A stretch of DNA of 64,000 nucleotides from JAXMHB01 sp046346965 (GTDB lineage: Bacteria > Pseudomonadota > Gammaproteobacteria > Xanthomonadales > SZUA-5), in NCBI GenBank assembly GCA_046346965.1, contig JAXMHB010000015.1, forward strand, positions 41,605-105,604, given 5' to 3'. Positions 52,446 through 61,132 of this stretch are shown one piece after another. Every line of letters begins with the position of its first letter. Position 1 is the first letter of the stretch. Under the pieces are notes generated by a model. That model did not search any database. It was given only the letters and a program-made list of their open reading frames with translations, and had not been told where the DNA came from. A program made the position numbers and the translations under genes.

Positions 52446-52633
52446 GCCTTCCCCCTGACAAGTCGGCAGTTTTCGACGGCTATTGTGCGCGAAAAGGAGT
52501 CACCGGGCGCACGCGCAGCCGTAGACGCGGCTGTGCCTGATCCGCCGTCTAGACGGCAGGCACGAACTCTTTAGAAACGGCGGAAAAGGAGCGCAGGGGC
52601 CCAAGGCGAGATTCAGCGCCCACGCCACAAACG

Positions 52634-52659
52634 CGAACCGCGCCCGGAGGCGCGGTTCG
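52634..52659 (-). terminator. Hairpin downstream of prc
   Basis: A perfect 11-bp stem: CGAACCGCGCC (52634-52644) pairs with GGCGCGGTTCG (52649-52659) around a 4-base loop. It lies 22 bp beyond the prc stop on the minus strand; the bases that follow (CGTTTGTGG) have only a short T run. Likely ends prc transcription before the giant gene's own promoter. Confidence 0.6.
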
Positions 52660-52680
52660 TCATTCACAAGGTGCACCTGC

Positions 52681-54828
52681 TCAGCTGCCGGGACGCGGCA
52701 CCCGGCTGGCGGCGGGCGCGACGTCGGCGATGCGCGGATTGTCGATCAGCAGCTCGATGGCATCGGCCAGCACGCGCGCGCCCTCGGTCAGCAGCACGTC
52801 AGGCTTCTCATCCTTCTTTTTGTCGTCTTCGAGCTCCGCAGCGCCGCGTTCGCCCGGATTGAGGCCATCGTCCAGCGCCGCAAGCGCTTTGTCGTCGGCC
52901 TCGCCGCGCGCCTTGGCGCGCGCCGCCACGCGGGCCTCGTCGGCCTTGCGCTCGGCTTCGCGCTTGGCGTAGTTGAGCGACACCGACTTGCGCTCGCGCG
53001 ACTCGCGATACTGCTTGATGTCATCCAGCAGGAAGCCGAACTCCTGATCCTTGGCCATGCGCGCCTCGTGCCGGGCGGTCAGCAGCGGCTGCATGCGCGC
53101 ATAGTTGCCGACCGGCGCGTAAGCCGCGGCAGCAATCTGCGTCCACGGCAGCGCGTTGTCATAGGTGGATTCGCCGTAGTCCTGCGCGTCCATCGTGACC
53201 GGGAAGCTGACATCCGGGGTTACGCCCTTGTGCTGCGTAGAGCCACCGTCGATGCGGAAGAACTGCGCCATCGTCAGCTTGAGCTGGCCCAGGGTCTGCT
53301 CGCGATTGGCGATGTAGTCGAGATCGACCAGCTGCTGCACCGTGCCCTTGCCGAAGGTGGGCTCACCGATGATCAGTCCGCGCCCGTAATCCTGGATCGC
53401 GGCGGCAAAGATCTCCGAAGCCGAAGCCGAGGCGCGGTTGACCAGCACCGCCATCGGGCCGCTGTAAACCAGACCTGGCGCCGGATCGGACTCCACCTGC
53501 ACGCGGCCGCGACCGTCGCGCACCTGCACCACCGGACCGGTGTCGATGAACAAGCCGGTCAACTCGGTGGCTTCGGTCAGCGAGCCTCCGCCGTTGTTGC
53601 GCAGATCGATCAATACGCCATCGACGCCGGCCTCGGTCAGCTCCGCCAGCAGCTTTTTGACGTCGCGCGTGGAGCTGCGGTAATCCGATTCGCCACGCGC
53701 CCGGGCGGCAAAATCGAGATAGAAAGCCGGCAGCTCGATCACGCCGATCTTCCGCGAGTGCTCGCCGCCAGTCTCGATGATGCGCTTCTGGGCCGCCTGC
53801 TCTTCCAGCTTGACCTTGTCGCGCTTGATCTCGACCAGATGGGTCTTGCCACCCACGCTGACCTCGGCCGGCAGCACTTCCAGCTTGACGATCGAGTCCT
53901 TGGGACCACGGATCAGATCGACCACGTCCTCCAGGCGCCAACCGACCACATCCGTCAGCGCCGGGTCTTTGGCCTGCCCCACGGCGACGATGCGATCACC
54001 GACTTTGACACTGCCATCGCGCGCCGCCGGGCCGCCCTCGACCACCGAGCGGATGACCACGTACTCGCCCTCGCGCTGCAGCACCGCGCCTATGCCCTCC
54101 AGCGATAGCCGCATCGAGATCTGGAAGTTCTCGCTGGCGCGCGGACCCAAGTAGTTGGTGTGCGGCTCGATCGCCATCGCGTAGGCATTCAGGAAGCTCT
54201 GGAACACGTCCTGGCGATCCAACTGCTCCACGCGCCCGAGGAAATCGGCGTAGCGCTTGTCCAGCGTCTCGGCGATCTTGGCATCCTCGCGCTTGGCCAG
54301 CTTCAAGCGCAGCCAGTCGTTCTTGACGCGCGTGCGCCAGTGTTCGTCCAGCTCGGCCGCAGATTTGGCCCAGGGCGCGTCCTTGCGGTCGTAGACATAG
54401 TCCTCATCGACCGTGAAATCAAAGCCCTTCTTCAGCAGCGCCCGCGCATAGGCGGTGCGCTCCTGCATGCGCTTCAGATAGACCTTGTAGATCTCGAAAG
54501 GCGCTTCCAGATGCTCCTCGTCGATGGCGTCGTCCAGCTTGTCGCCGTAGCGCGTCTGGAAGCCCTGGATATCCTCGGCCAGGAAGAACACCTTCTCGCT
54601 GTCCAGCGCTTCCAGATAGCGTTTCAGGATCTCGCGCGACATGGCGTCGTCGAGCGGCTTGCTGGCGTAGTGCAAACGCGTCAAATAGCGCTTGACCCAG
54701 GTTGCCGCCTCCGCCTGTTCGGGGGTGGGCGTGAGATCCGCCACACTGACAGACTTGGGCTTGGCGCCGATATCGGCCGACAGGCCGAGGGCCAAGGCCA
54801 GGGCGAGCGTGGTTGCGAACTTACTCAT
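52681..54828 (-). CDS. prc: Carboxy-terminal processing (tail-specific) protease
   Basis: A 715-residue exported S41 protease. Signal peptide (FATTLALALALGLSADIGA), a helical N-terminal domain, PDZ (about 230-330; EGIGAVLQREGEYVVIRSVV), the S41 catalytic domain with RNNGGGSLTEA, the Ser in NRASASASEIFAAA, Lys in EPTFGKGTVQ, and a C-terminal DUF3340-like domain with charged coiled stretches. Prc trims or degrades periplasmic proteins including peptidoglycan enzymes. It is separated from lipA by 86 bp and may be monocistronic. Confidence 0.95.
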   Translation of the reverse strand: MSKFATTLALALALGLSADIGAKPKSVSVADLTPTPEQAEAATWVKRYLTRLHYASKPLDDAMSREILKRYLEALDSEKVFFLAEDIQGFQTRYGDKLDDAIDEEHLEAPFEIYKVYLKRMQERTAYARALLKKGFDFTVDEDYVYDRKDAPWAKSAAELDEHWRTRVKNDWLRLKLAKREDAKIAETLDKRYADFLGRVEQLDRQDVFQSFLNAYAMAIEPHTNYLGPRASENFQISMRLSLEGIGAVLQREGEYVVIRSVVEGGPAARDGSVKVGDRIVAVGQAKDPALTDVVGWRLEDVVDLIRGPKDSIVKLEVLPAEVSVGGKTHLVEIKRDKVKLEEQAAQKRIIETGGEHSRKIGVIELPAFYLDFAARARGESDYRSSTRDVKKLLAELTEAGVDGVLIDLRNNGGGSLTEATELTGLFIDTGPVVQVRDGRGRVQVESDPAPGLVYSGPMAVLVNRASASASEIFAAAIQDYGRGLIIGEPTFGKGTVQQLVDLDYIANREQTLGQLKLTMAQFFRIDGGSTQHKGVTPDVSFPVTMDAQDYGESTYDNALPWTQIAAAAYAPVGNYARMQPLLTARHEARMAKDQEFGFLLDDIKQYRESRERKSVSLNYAKREAERKADEARVAARAKARGEADDKALAALDDGLNPGERGAAELEDDKKKDEKPDVLLTEGARVLADAIELLIDNPRIADVAPAASRVPRPGS

Positions 54829-54914
54829 CGGGCTTCTCCATCCGTCCAGGCTAGCCTGCCGCGCGTTCCGGGGCGCGGCAAGTGACTAAGGAAATAGGCG
54901 CAGACACCGCGGCC

Positions 54915-55885
54915 TCAGGCGACGACGCCGGCGGCATGCGCCTGGCGATCGGCGTGATAGGACGAGCGCACCAAGGGGCCGCTGGCGACATGACTGAATC
55001 CCAGCGACTCGCCGTACTCGCGCAGCGCATCGAACTCTTCCGGCGTCCAATAACGCACCACCGGATGGTGGTGGGCCGTGGGCTGCAGATACTGACCGAT
55101 GGTCACCATGTCGACATCGTGCGCGCGCAAATCGCGCAGCGTGGTGTGCACCTGCGCGAGTTCCTCGCCCAGACCGAGCATGATTCCGGACTTGGTGGGC
55201 ACTGCGGGGTGCGCCGCCTTGAAGCGCTTGAGCAGCGTCAGCGACCAGTCGTAGTCGGCACCCGGGCGTACTTCAAGGTAACGCTCGCGCACGGTTTCGA
55301 GATTGTGGTTGAACACGTCCGGCGGGCCGGACTCGAAGGCTTCCAGTGCGCGATCCATGCGGCCCTTGCCGCGGAAGTCGGGGTCAGCACTTCGATCACG
55401 ATGTCCGGGCTTAGTTCCCGGGTGGCGCGGATGCAGTCAACAAAATGCTGGGCGCCGCCATCGCGCAGATCGTCACGATCGACCGAGGTGATGACCACGT
55501 AGCGCAGGCGCATATCGCGAATGGTGCGCGCCAGATTGCCGGGCTCGTTGACGTCCGGGGGCTTCGGCCGTCCGTGGGCGACGTCGCAGAAGGCGCAGCG
55601 CCGGGTGCACACTTCGCCCAGGATCATGAAGGTCGCCGTGCCCTTGCTGAAGCACTCGTGGATATTGGGACACGAGGCTTCCTCGCACACGGTGACCAGC
55701 TGATTGGCGCGCAGTGTCGCCTTCAGCCTTTCCACCGAATTCCCGCTCGGCAGGCGTACCCGGATCCAGCTGGGCTTGCGCAGCAGCGGCCGGCTGGCGT
55801 CGAAGGTGACCGGATTGCGGGCGATCTTGTCCTCGCCCAGTTGTTTTTCGCCTACCACCAGCGCGGGGATGACTTTGTCGTTCAC
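54915..55885 (-). pseudogene. lipA: Lipoyl synthase gene with a one-base frameshift
   Basis: The two halves of LipA lie in different frames. Codons from 55885 encode residues 1-169, including the auxiliary-cluster cysteines Cys67, Cys72, Cys78 and the radical-SAM motif Cys93, Cys97, Cys100. At about 55378 the expected CCGGACTTC reads CCGACTTC, one base missing, and the frame is lost after EVLTPT. The second half (MDRALEAFESGPPDVFNHNL through RSSYHADRQ) is intact to 54915. Joined, it would be 323 residues, normal for LipA. It may be a sequencing error in a run of C/G, a true pseudogene, or a rare frameshift. lipB is intact 70 bp upstream. Confidence 0.9.
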
Positions 55886-55955
55886 GGGGTCCGGAGCTAT
55901 CGGTTCGGGCTGTGCGTGCAGCGTGGATTCGAGGCGTGATCGTACACGAGCGCCG

Positions 55956-56630
55956 TCAGCGCGCCGTGCATCCGCTCACGCTCAACTCGGGCAGCGTACA
56001 GGCAGATGGGGGCGCAGCCGCGAAACCGAAGAGCCGGGCAAAGTGCGCGCTGTAGGCCGCCGCCAGCTCCGGCAGCGGCATGCCGCTGGCCAGATCAGAG
56101 ATCTGCGTAACCTCGAGGCCGCGGTAGCCGCAGGGATTGATGCGCAGAAAGGGCTCCAGATCCATCTGCGCATTCAGCGCAATGCCGTGGAAGGTACAGC
56201 CGCGGCGCACGCGGATACCGATCGCGTAGATCTTGCGGCCATCGACGTACAGCCCCGGCGCGCCCTCGCGACGTTCGGCGCTGATCGAGAAGTCTGACAG
56301 CAGATCGATGCCGACTTGCTCCAATCGCTGGACCAACTCACGCACGCCCAGATGCAATCGGCGCAAATCGATCAGCGGATAGGCCACCAGTTGCCCGGGG
56401 CCGTGATACGTCACCTGCCCGCCGCGATCCACCGGCACCAGCGGAATGTCGCCGGGTGCCAGCACATGCTCCAGTTTGCCGGCCTGGCCCAAGGTGTAGA
56501 CCGGGTCATGCTCCAGCAGCCAGAGCGCATCGGTGGTGCGCTCGTCGCGGCGGTCGGTAAAGGCCTGCATCGCCCGCCAGACCGGCTCGTAAGGCTGGCG
56601 ACCCAGCCAGTGTGCAGCCAGCGGCAGCAT
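55956..56630 (-). CDS. lipB: Lipoyl(octanoyl) transferase
   Basis: A 224-residue LipB that transfers octanoate from acyl carrier protein to lipoyl domains. Motifs: RGGQVTYHGPGQLVAYPLID, the catalytic Lys133 in GRKIYAIGIRVRRGCTFHG, and Cys167 in INPCGYRG. The start ATG 56630 overlaps the stop of the RlmI-like gene upstream. With lipA it supplies lipoate for the 2-oxo-acid dehydrogenases. Confidence 0.96.
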   Translation of the reverse strand: MLPLAAHWLGRQPYEPVWRAMQAFTDRRDERTTDALWLLEHDPVYTLGQAGKLEHVLAPGDIPLVPVDRGGQVTYHGPGQLVAYPLIDLRRLHLGVRELVQRLEQVGIDLLSDFSISAERREGAPGLYVDGRKIYAIGIRVRRGCTFHGIALNAQMDLEPFLRINPCGYRGLEVTQISDLASGMPLPELAAAYSAHFARLFGFAAAPPSACTLPELSVSGCTAR

Positions 56631-57808
56631 CAGAACACCCGGCAGAACACGGCCTTCAGATAGCGCGACTCCGGCACGTGCGCCAACCAGGGGTGATCCG
56701 CGCCGGCGCCGCGCACTTCCAGGACCTGCACGGTGCGATTGGCGTAGAAGGCGGCGCGCCGCAGCATGTCCAGGAACTGCTCCTCGCTGACGAGACCGGT
56801 GCAGGAACAGGTCAGCAGGATGCCCCCTGGCTTGATCACGCCCATCGCCAGCTTGTTCATGTCCAGGTACTTTTTCAGCGCCGGGATCACTTGCTCGCGA
56901 TCGCGCGTCATCTTGGCGGGATCGAGGATGACCGTGTCGAACTGCTCGCCGTTCAGCGCGGCATCGCGCAGCCACGGGAAGATGTCGGCCTGCACGAAGC
57001 GCACCGGCGTGCGATTAACCTTGGCATTCAGCTTGGCGAGTTCGAGGACTTCCTCGTCGAGATCGACGCCCACCACTTCGCTGGCGCCAGCCGCCCGGGC
57101 GTACACGGCGAAACCGCCGGAATTGCAGCAGAGATCAAGTACGCGCTTGCCTGGCGAGTATTCACCGAGGCGCTTGCGGTTGTCGCGCTGATCGGCAAAG
57201 AAGCCGGTCTTGTGCTTGAGCCCGGGCGCCACGCGGAATTTGAGACCGTGCTCGGTGATGGTCACCGGCTCCGGCGGCGTCGGCACCGAGCAGTCGAAGC
57301 TCTCCTGCTTGGCGACGTGCTCCTCGGCGAACCAATAGAACTTGCCCTCCGGGTAGAACTCGGCCAGCGTGCGCCGAATCACGTCGCGCTGGCGCCACAT
57401 GCCGGCCGAGAAATACTCGATCACCAGCGTGTCGGCGAAACGATCAATCACCAGGCCACTCAGGTCATCGCCTTCCGAATGGATCAGCCGATAGGCGTCG
57501 GTGACCGCGTCCAGACCCAGCACCGAACGCCGCAACTCGATGGCATGACCGATGCGTGTGCGGAAAAAGTCGGCATCGACCGCCACCTCGGGCCGATCGG
57601 TCAGCACCCGCAGCGCGATGCGCGAATGGCCGTTGTAGAAGCCGCGGCCCACCCACTCCCCGGTGCGGTCCTGGATATCGACCACACTGCCAGGCCGCGG
57701 CTTGGGGTCCGGCTTCTCGACCATCTTCTGGAAAATCCACGGATGGTTCGAGCGGCGCTCGGTCTTGAGCCGCACCAGCGGCAGGGTCTGCGAGTCTGGA
57801 GTCTTCAT
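56630..57808 (-). CDS. Class I SAM-dependent 23S rRNA methyltransferase, RlmI-like
   Basis: A 392-residue protein of the RlmI/COG1092 family. An N-terminal PUA domain (about 1-80; LKTERRSNHPWIFQKMV) binds RNA, a linker domain follows, and the SAM domain has VLDLCCNSGGFAVYA, VVGVDLDEEVLELAK and the catalytic ILDPAKM with TCSCTG. RlmI makes 5-methylcytosine 1962 in 23S rRNA, which this may also do. The stop overlaps the lipB start. Confidence 0.92.
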   Translation of the reverse strand: MKTPDSQTLPLVRLKTERRSNHPWIFQKMVEKPDPKPRPGSVVDIQDRTGEWVGRGFYNGHSRIALRVLTDRPEVAVDADFFRTRIGHAIELRRSVLGLDAVTDAYRLIHSEGDDLSGLVIDRFADTLVIEYFSAGMWRQRDVIRRTLAEFYPEGKFYWFAEEHVAKQESFDCSVPTPPEPVTITEHGLKFRVAPGLKHKTGFFADQRDNRKRLGEYSPGKRVLDLCCNSGGFAVYARAAGASEVVGVDLDEEVLELAKLNAKVNRTPVRFVQADIFPWLRDAALNGEQFDTVILDPAKMTRDREQVIPALKKYLDMNKLAMGVIKPGGILLTCSCTGLVSEEQFLDMLRRAAFYANRTVQVLEVRGAGADHPWLAHVPESRYLKAVFCRVF

Positions 57809-57858
57809 GGCGGCGGATCATAGCGAGGCGCACGCGTCAGGGGGAAAGGCCTGCCCCT

Positions 57859-58287
57859 ATGCGTTCATTGCCATGCGCGATTGCGCAGCAATTGGCTAGC
57901 ATTGCGCGGTCATCGCCGCAGGAACTGCCCTTGATCGAGGTCGAACTGGACCTGGACGTGCTGGAGGAACTGGCCAGCCTGGAGTCAGTGCGCCCCGGCC
58001 TGCTGGCCCGCCTGATCGACAACTTCGAGCACACGCGCATCGCTCAACTCGGCGAACTGGCGCTGGCGCGGTCGATGGGCGACATCGAGCGCGTGCGCTC
58101 GCTGCTGCATAGCCTGCGCGGCGCCGCCGCCACCCTCGGCATGGCCGGATTGGCGCGGCATGTCGGCACCTTGGAAGCGGCGCCAGAGCGCTGGATGGAC
58201 GATGCGCAGGCCGACGCGCCGCTGCGGGCGCTGACCACCGACAGCCTGCGCGCGCTCAGAAGCTGGGCAGCGGCGCGTCAGCCCTGA
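57859..58287 (+). CDS. Histidine phosphotransfer (Hpt) domain protein
   Basis: A 142-residue four-helix Hpt protein. The phosphorylated His84 lies in LLHSLRGAAATLGMAGL. It has no kinase or receiver domain, so it would relay phosphate between a hybrid histidine kinase and a response regulator encoded elsewhere. Its 3' end overlaps the convergent HutD gene by 32 bp. Confidence 0.88.
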   Translation: MRSLPCAIAQQLASIARSSPQELPLIEVELDLDVLEELASLESVRPGLLARLIDNFEHTRIAQLGELALARSMGDIERVRSLLHSLRGAAATLGMAGLARHVGTLEAAPERWMDDAQADAPLRALTTDSLRALRSWAAARQP

Positions 58288-58870
58288 GCGCCAGCGGGCG
58301 CTCGATCTTCACCAGCACGATCTCGCCGCCGCCGCTCAGCACCGCGCGCTCGGCGCCGCCATCGCCCTCCAGCAGCAGGCCATGCATGGGCCCCAGCCAC
58401 TGGTGCTCCGCGCCCAGTCGCAGCTCGGCCTCGCCGCTGAGCAGATACAGCAACCAGTCCACGCCAGCCTGATCGAAGAACACCATGCTGCCCACCAAGG
58501 GCCGCGGCAGCAGCTGCGGCTGCACCTGGGTCGGGTCGTAGATCAGATTGAACACGGTCGCCGCCTGCTCGCCCAGCTCGCACATCGGGGCGGCGTCGGT
58601 CGGAAACAGATGGCTGCGTAGCCGCGGTTCCACCGCCAGCTGTAGTCCGTCGGGGAAACACAGGCGCAGCGGACCGCCCTCGATCAGGGCGATGGCCCGA
58701 CGGTAGCCCGGAAACTCCGAGAACGGTCCACTCGCGTCGACCCGGGCGAGACTCGCGCGCCAGGCGTAACCGTCTTCCGCGCCCACCCGCACGATCTGGC
58801 GCGTCAGTCCACCGCCGTTGCGCCAGGCCAGCGTCGGCTGGGCTTCGGCGGGTATGCGCGTCAAACGCAT
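58256..58870 (-). CDS. HutD/Ves family protein
   Basis: A 204-residue double-cupin protein of the HutD/Ves family: WRNGGGLTRQIVRVG and WRASLARVDASGPFSEFPGY are diagnostic. HutD influences histidine utilisation in pseudomonads, but no hut genes are in this window. It is adjacent to a SET-domain gene with a one-base gap and convergent with the Hpt gene. Confidence 0.9.
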   Translation of the reverse strand: MRLTRIPAEAQPTLAWRNGGGLTRQIVRVGAEDGYAWRASLARVDASGPFSEFPGYRRAIALIEGGPLRLCFPDGLQLAVEPRLRSHLFPTDAAPMCELGEQAATVFNLIYDPTQVQPQLLPRPLVGSMVFFDQAGVDWLLYLLSGEAELRLGAEHQWLGPMHGLLLEGDGGAERAVLSGGGEIVLVKIERPLALRADAPLPSF

Positions 58871-58871
58871 C

Positions 58872-59339
58872 TCAGCGGCGCGCCAGGATCTGCGCCAGCT
58901 CGGTGGCGGTCATCAACAGGCTGTCGCGCCAGGGCAGACCGATGATCGGCGTGCCAGTGAGGCTGTCGACGAAGGCCTCCTCCTGCCCGTCCGCCAGCAG
59001 ATGGCGGTAGTCAACGGTGATTTCGGTCCCCGCCGGCAAATCGCGGCGCGCAAACACGAAGCCCAGATGCCACAGCCCGGTCGGGTCGAAGGCATGGTTG
59101 ATGTAGCACTCATCCGGCCATTCCGGCGTGGCCGTCATGCGGTCCTCGAACCAGCGCACGGTCGCCGGCAGCAGGCTGTCGGCGTCGGGCAGCGCCATCA
59201 ACTCGGGCATCGTGTAGACGCGCGGAATGGCGTCGGGCGCCACCAAAATGCTGCCGGCCGCGACCGGCTGATCGACAAACAGCCCCTGGCCAGCGCCGGG
59301 AATCCGCGAGGGAGCAACGTGATACGCGGGCAGGATCAT
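58872..59339 (-). CDS. Small SET domain protein
   Basis: A 155-residue SET-domain protein: SRIPGAGQGLFVDQPVAAGS (SET-N), CYINHAFDPTGLWHLGFVFA (the NHx knot) and EITVDYRHLL (catalytic Tyr region). SET proteins are lysine methyltransferases; bacterial members are few and their substrates mostly unknown. No cysteine-rich post-SET is visible. The start ATG 59339 is chosen because the upstream open frame is low-complexity antisense. Directly followed by HutD. Confidence 0.85.
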   Translation of the reverse strand: MILPAYHVAPSRIPGAGQGLFVDQPVAAGSILVAPDAIPRVYTMPELMALPDADSLLPATVRWFEDRMTATPEWPDECYINHAFDPTGLWHLGFVFARRDLPAGTEITVDYRHLLADGQEEAFVDSLTGTPIIGLPWRDSLLMTATELAQILARR

Positions 59340-59533
59340 CAGCCAGCCTGGATGCTTGGGGGCGCGCAGTATCGCGCCGAAGCCGCAAGCCGTGAACCCG
59401 GGAACGCTAGACCGGCCGCGACGTGCGCGACCGGTGTGTCCTCCCTGACGCCGCTGCCAGAGCGGTCTCCGAGGCGGCCGGCCGCGGTCGGGGCGCTGGG
59501 GAGTCCGCCCGGACCGCGGGGGCTGCGGACTGC

Positions 59534-59830
59534 TCAGGGCGTGCCCGGCTGCCGCGCCGGCGCGGCGCTGGCGGTGCGGATCAGATCGCGGTTCTTTTCC
59601 ACCGTCTTCAGGCCGATGCCCTTGACGTTCACCAGTTCGTCGGCGCTCTTGAACGGGCCGTTCTTTTGGCGGTACTCGACGATCGCCTTGGCCTTGGCGT
59701 CGCCGATGCCGTTCAAGCTGGCGGCAATGGCGGCGGCATCGGCCGTGTTGATGTTCACCGGTTCGGCGGCGCCGGCAAACATCGGCAGCGACAGGGCCAG
59801 GGCGAGCAGCAGGGACTTGATCAGACGCAT
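59534..59830 (-). CDS. ComEA-like helix-hairpin-helix protein
   Basis: A 98-residue exported protein: signal peptide (LLALALSLPMFAGA) then a ComEA HHH domain (EPVNINTADAAAI, LNGIGDAKAKAIVEYRQKNG, VKGIGLKTVEKNRDLI). It has no membrane anchor like Bacillus ComEA, so it would be periplasmic, binding DNA taken up by type IV pili in competence (family knowledge). 194 bp precede the SET gene and contain an imperfect inverted repeat AGTCCGC/GCGGACT (59502-59531). Confidence 0.9.
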   Translation of the reverse strand: MRLIKSLLLALALSLPMFAGAAEPVNINTADAAAIAASLNGIGDAKAKAIVEYRQKNGPFKSADELVNVKGIGLKTVEKNRDLIRTASAAPARQPGTP

Positions 59831-59905
59831 GACAGCACTCCTTCATTTTCAGTGGCTTGGGTGGGCTGGGCGGCGGCGCCGTCCAGTGGTGCTCAAGCTA
59901 CGGAA

Positions 59906-59929
59906 GCGCCGATTCCCGCGAATCGGCGC
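59906..59929 (-). terminator. Hairpin downstream of the ABC exporter operon
   Basis: Perfect 10-bp arms GCGCCGATTC (59906-59915) and GAATCGGCGC (59920-59929) with loop CCGC, 70 bp beyond the ABC permease stop on the minus strand; only TTCC follows, so it is a weak intrinsic terminator. It lies upstream of the ComEA-like gene. Confidence 0.6.
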
Positions 59930-59998
59930 GGCGCTGAAGGCGCTGTCAGGGATTTGCGCCAGTGCGTGTAGGAAAATGCTGACACGCTGCGCGGGAAC

Positions 59999-61132
59999 TC
60001 AGTCCAAGGTGCGGCGGAAGCGCCTGGCGCCCAGCGCGACAACCACCAGCGTGAACAGCAGCAGCGGCCAGAGATTCGGCCAGATCTCGGCCGGGCCGTT
60101 CACCTTCAGCAGAATGCCGCGCACGATGCGCAGAAAGTGCGTCAGCGGCAGCAACTCGCCGATGTGCTGCGCCCACCCCGGCATGCCGCGGAAGGGAAAC
60201 ATGAAGCCGGACAGCAGGATCGACGGCAGGAAGAAGAAAAAGGTCATCTGCATCGCCTGCATCTGGTTCTTGGCGAGCGTCGAGAACAGCAGGCCGACCG
60301 AGAGATTGGCGATCACGAAGGCCAGCACGCAGCCCAGCAGCAGCGGGATCGAGCCCAGGATCGGCACGCGGAAGATCGCGTGCGCGGCGATCAGGATCAC
60401 GGCGACCTGGATGTAGGCGACCAGGATGTAGGGCACCAGTTTGCCGATCATGATCTCGATCGGACGCACCGGCATCGCCAGCAGGTTTTCCATCGTCCCG
60501 CGCTCACGTTCGCGCGCGATGGCGAGGCCGGTCATCATGATCAGCGTCATCGTCAGGATCACACCCATCAGGCCGGGAACGATATTGAACTGGGTGATGC
60601 CCTCCGGGTTGTAGCGGCGCTGGATGCGGATCTCTGCCGGACCGGGCCGGGCGGCCAGGTGCGCGAGCGGCCCTTTGAGCTCGCTGGCCCAGGCCTGATC
60701 GGCCAGCGTGGACAGCGCCGCGATGGCATTGCCGCTGGCTACCGGATCGGTGGCATCGATCTCCAGCAGCAGCGCCGGGCGCTCGCCGCGCACCAGATCG
60801 CGCGCAAAATCTGGCGGTATGCGCAGCAGAAACTGCACATCGCCGCGTGCCAGGGCCGCGCGCGCGGCGTCGATCGATTGCGGCACCGGCTGCAGATCGA
60901 AGTAGTCCGACTGCGTCATCGCCGACAGCAGCCGCCGGGAGAACTCGCTGTCATCAGCGCTGATCACGCCGGTAGGCAGGTGCTTGGGGTCGGTGTTGAT
61001 CGCGAAGCCGAACAGACACAGCTGCAGGATCGGAATGCCGACCATCATCGCGAAGGTCAGTCGATCGCGCCGCATCTGGATGAATTCTTTGGCCAGCACG
61101 GCAAACAGCCGCCGCAGCGAGAAGGCGTTCAT
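59999..61132 (-). CDS. ABC-2 type exporter permease
   Basis: A 377-residue YbhR/YbhS-like permease: an N-terminal cytoplasmic stretch (FIQMRRDRLTFAMMVGIPIL) opening the first helix, a large periplasmic domain (about 45-175), and five more helices after about 180 with ERERGTMENLLAMPVRPIE, the ABC-2 coupling motif. Single permease, so it probably homodimerises. Part of the TetR-HlyD-ATPase-permease operon, overlapping the ATPase gene (61129-61132). Confidence 0.92.
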   Translation of the reverse strand: MNAFSLRRLFAVLAKEFIQMRRDRLTFAMMVGIPILQLCLFGFAINTDPKHLPTGVISADDSEFSRRLLSAMTQSDYFDLQPVPQSIDAARAALARGDVQFLLRIPPDFARDLVRGERPALLLEIDATDPVASGNAIAALSTLADQAWASELKGPLAHLAARPGPAEIRIQRRYNPEGITQFNIVPGLMGVILTMTLIMMTGLAIARERERGTMENLLAMPVRPIEIMIGKLVPYILVAYIQVAVILIAAHAIFRVPILGSIPLLLGCVLAFVIANLSVGLLFSTLAKNQMQAMQMTFFFFLPSILLSGFMFPFRGMPGWAQHIGELLPLTHFLRIVRGILLKVNGPAEIWPNLWPLLLFTLVVVALGARRFRRTLD

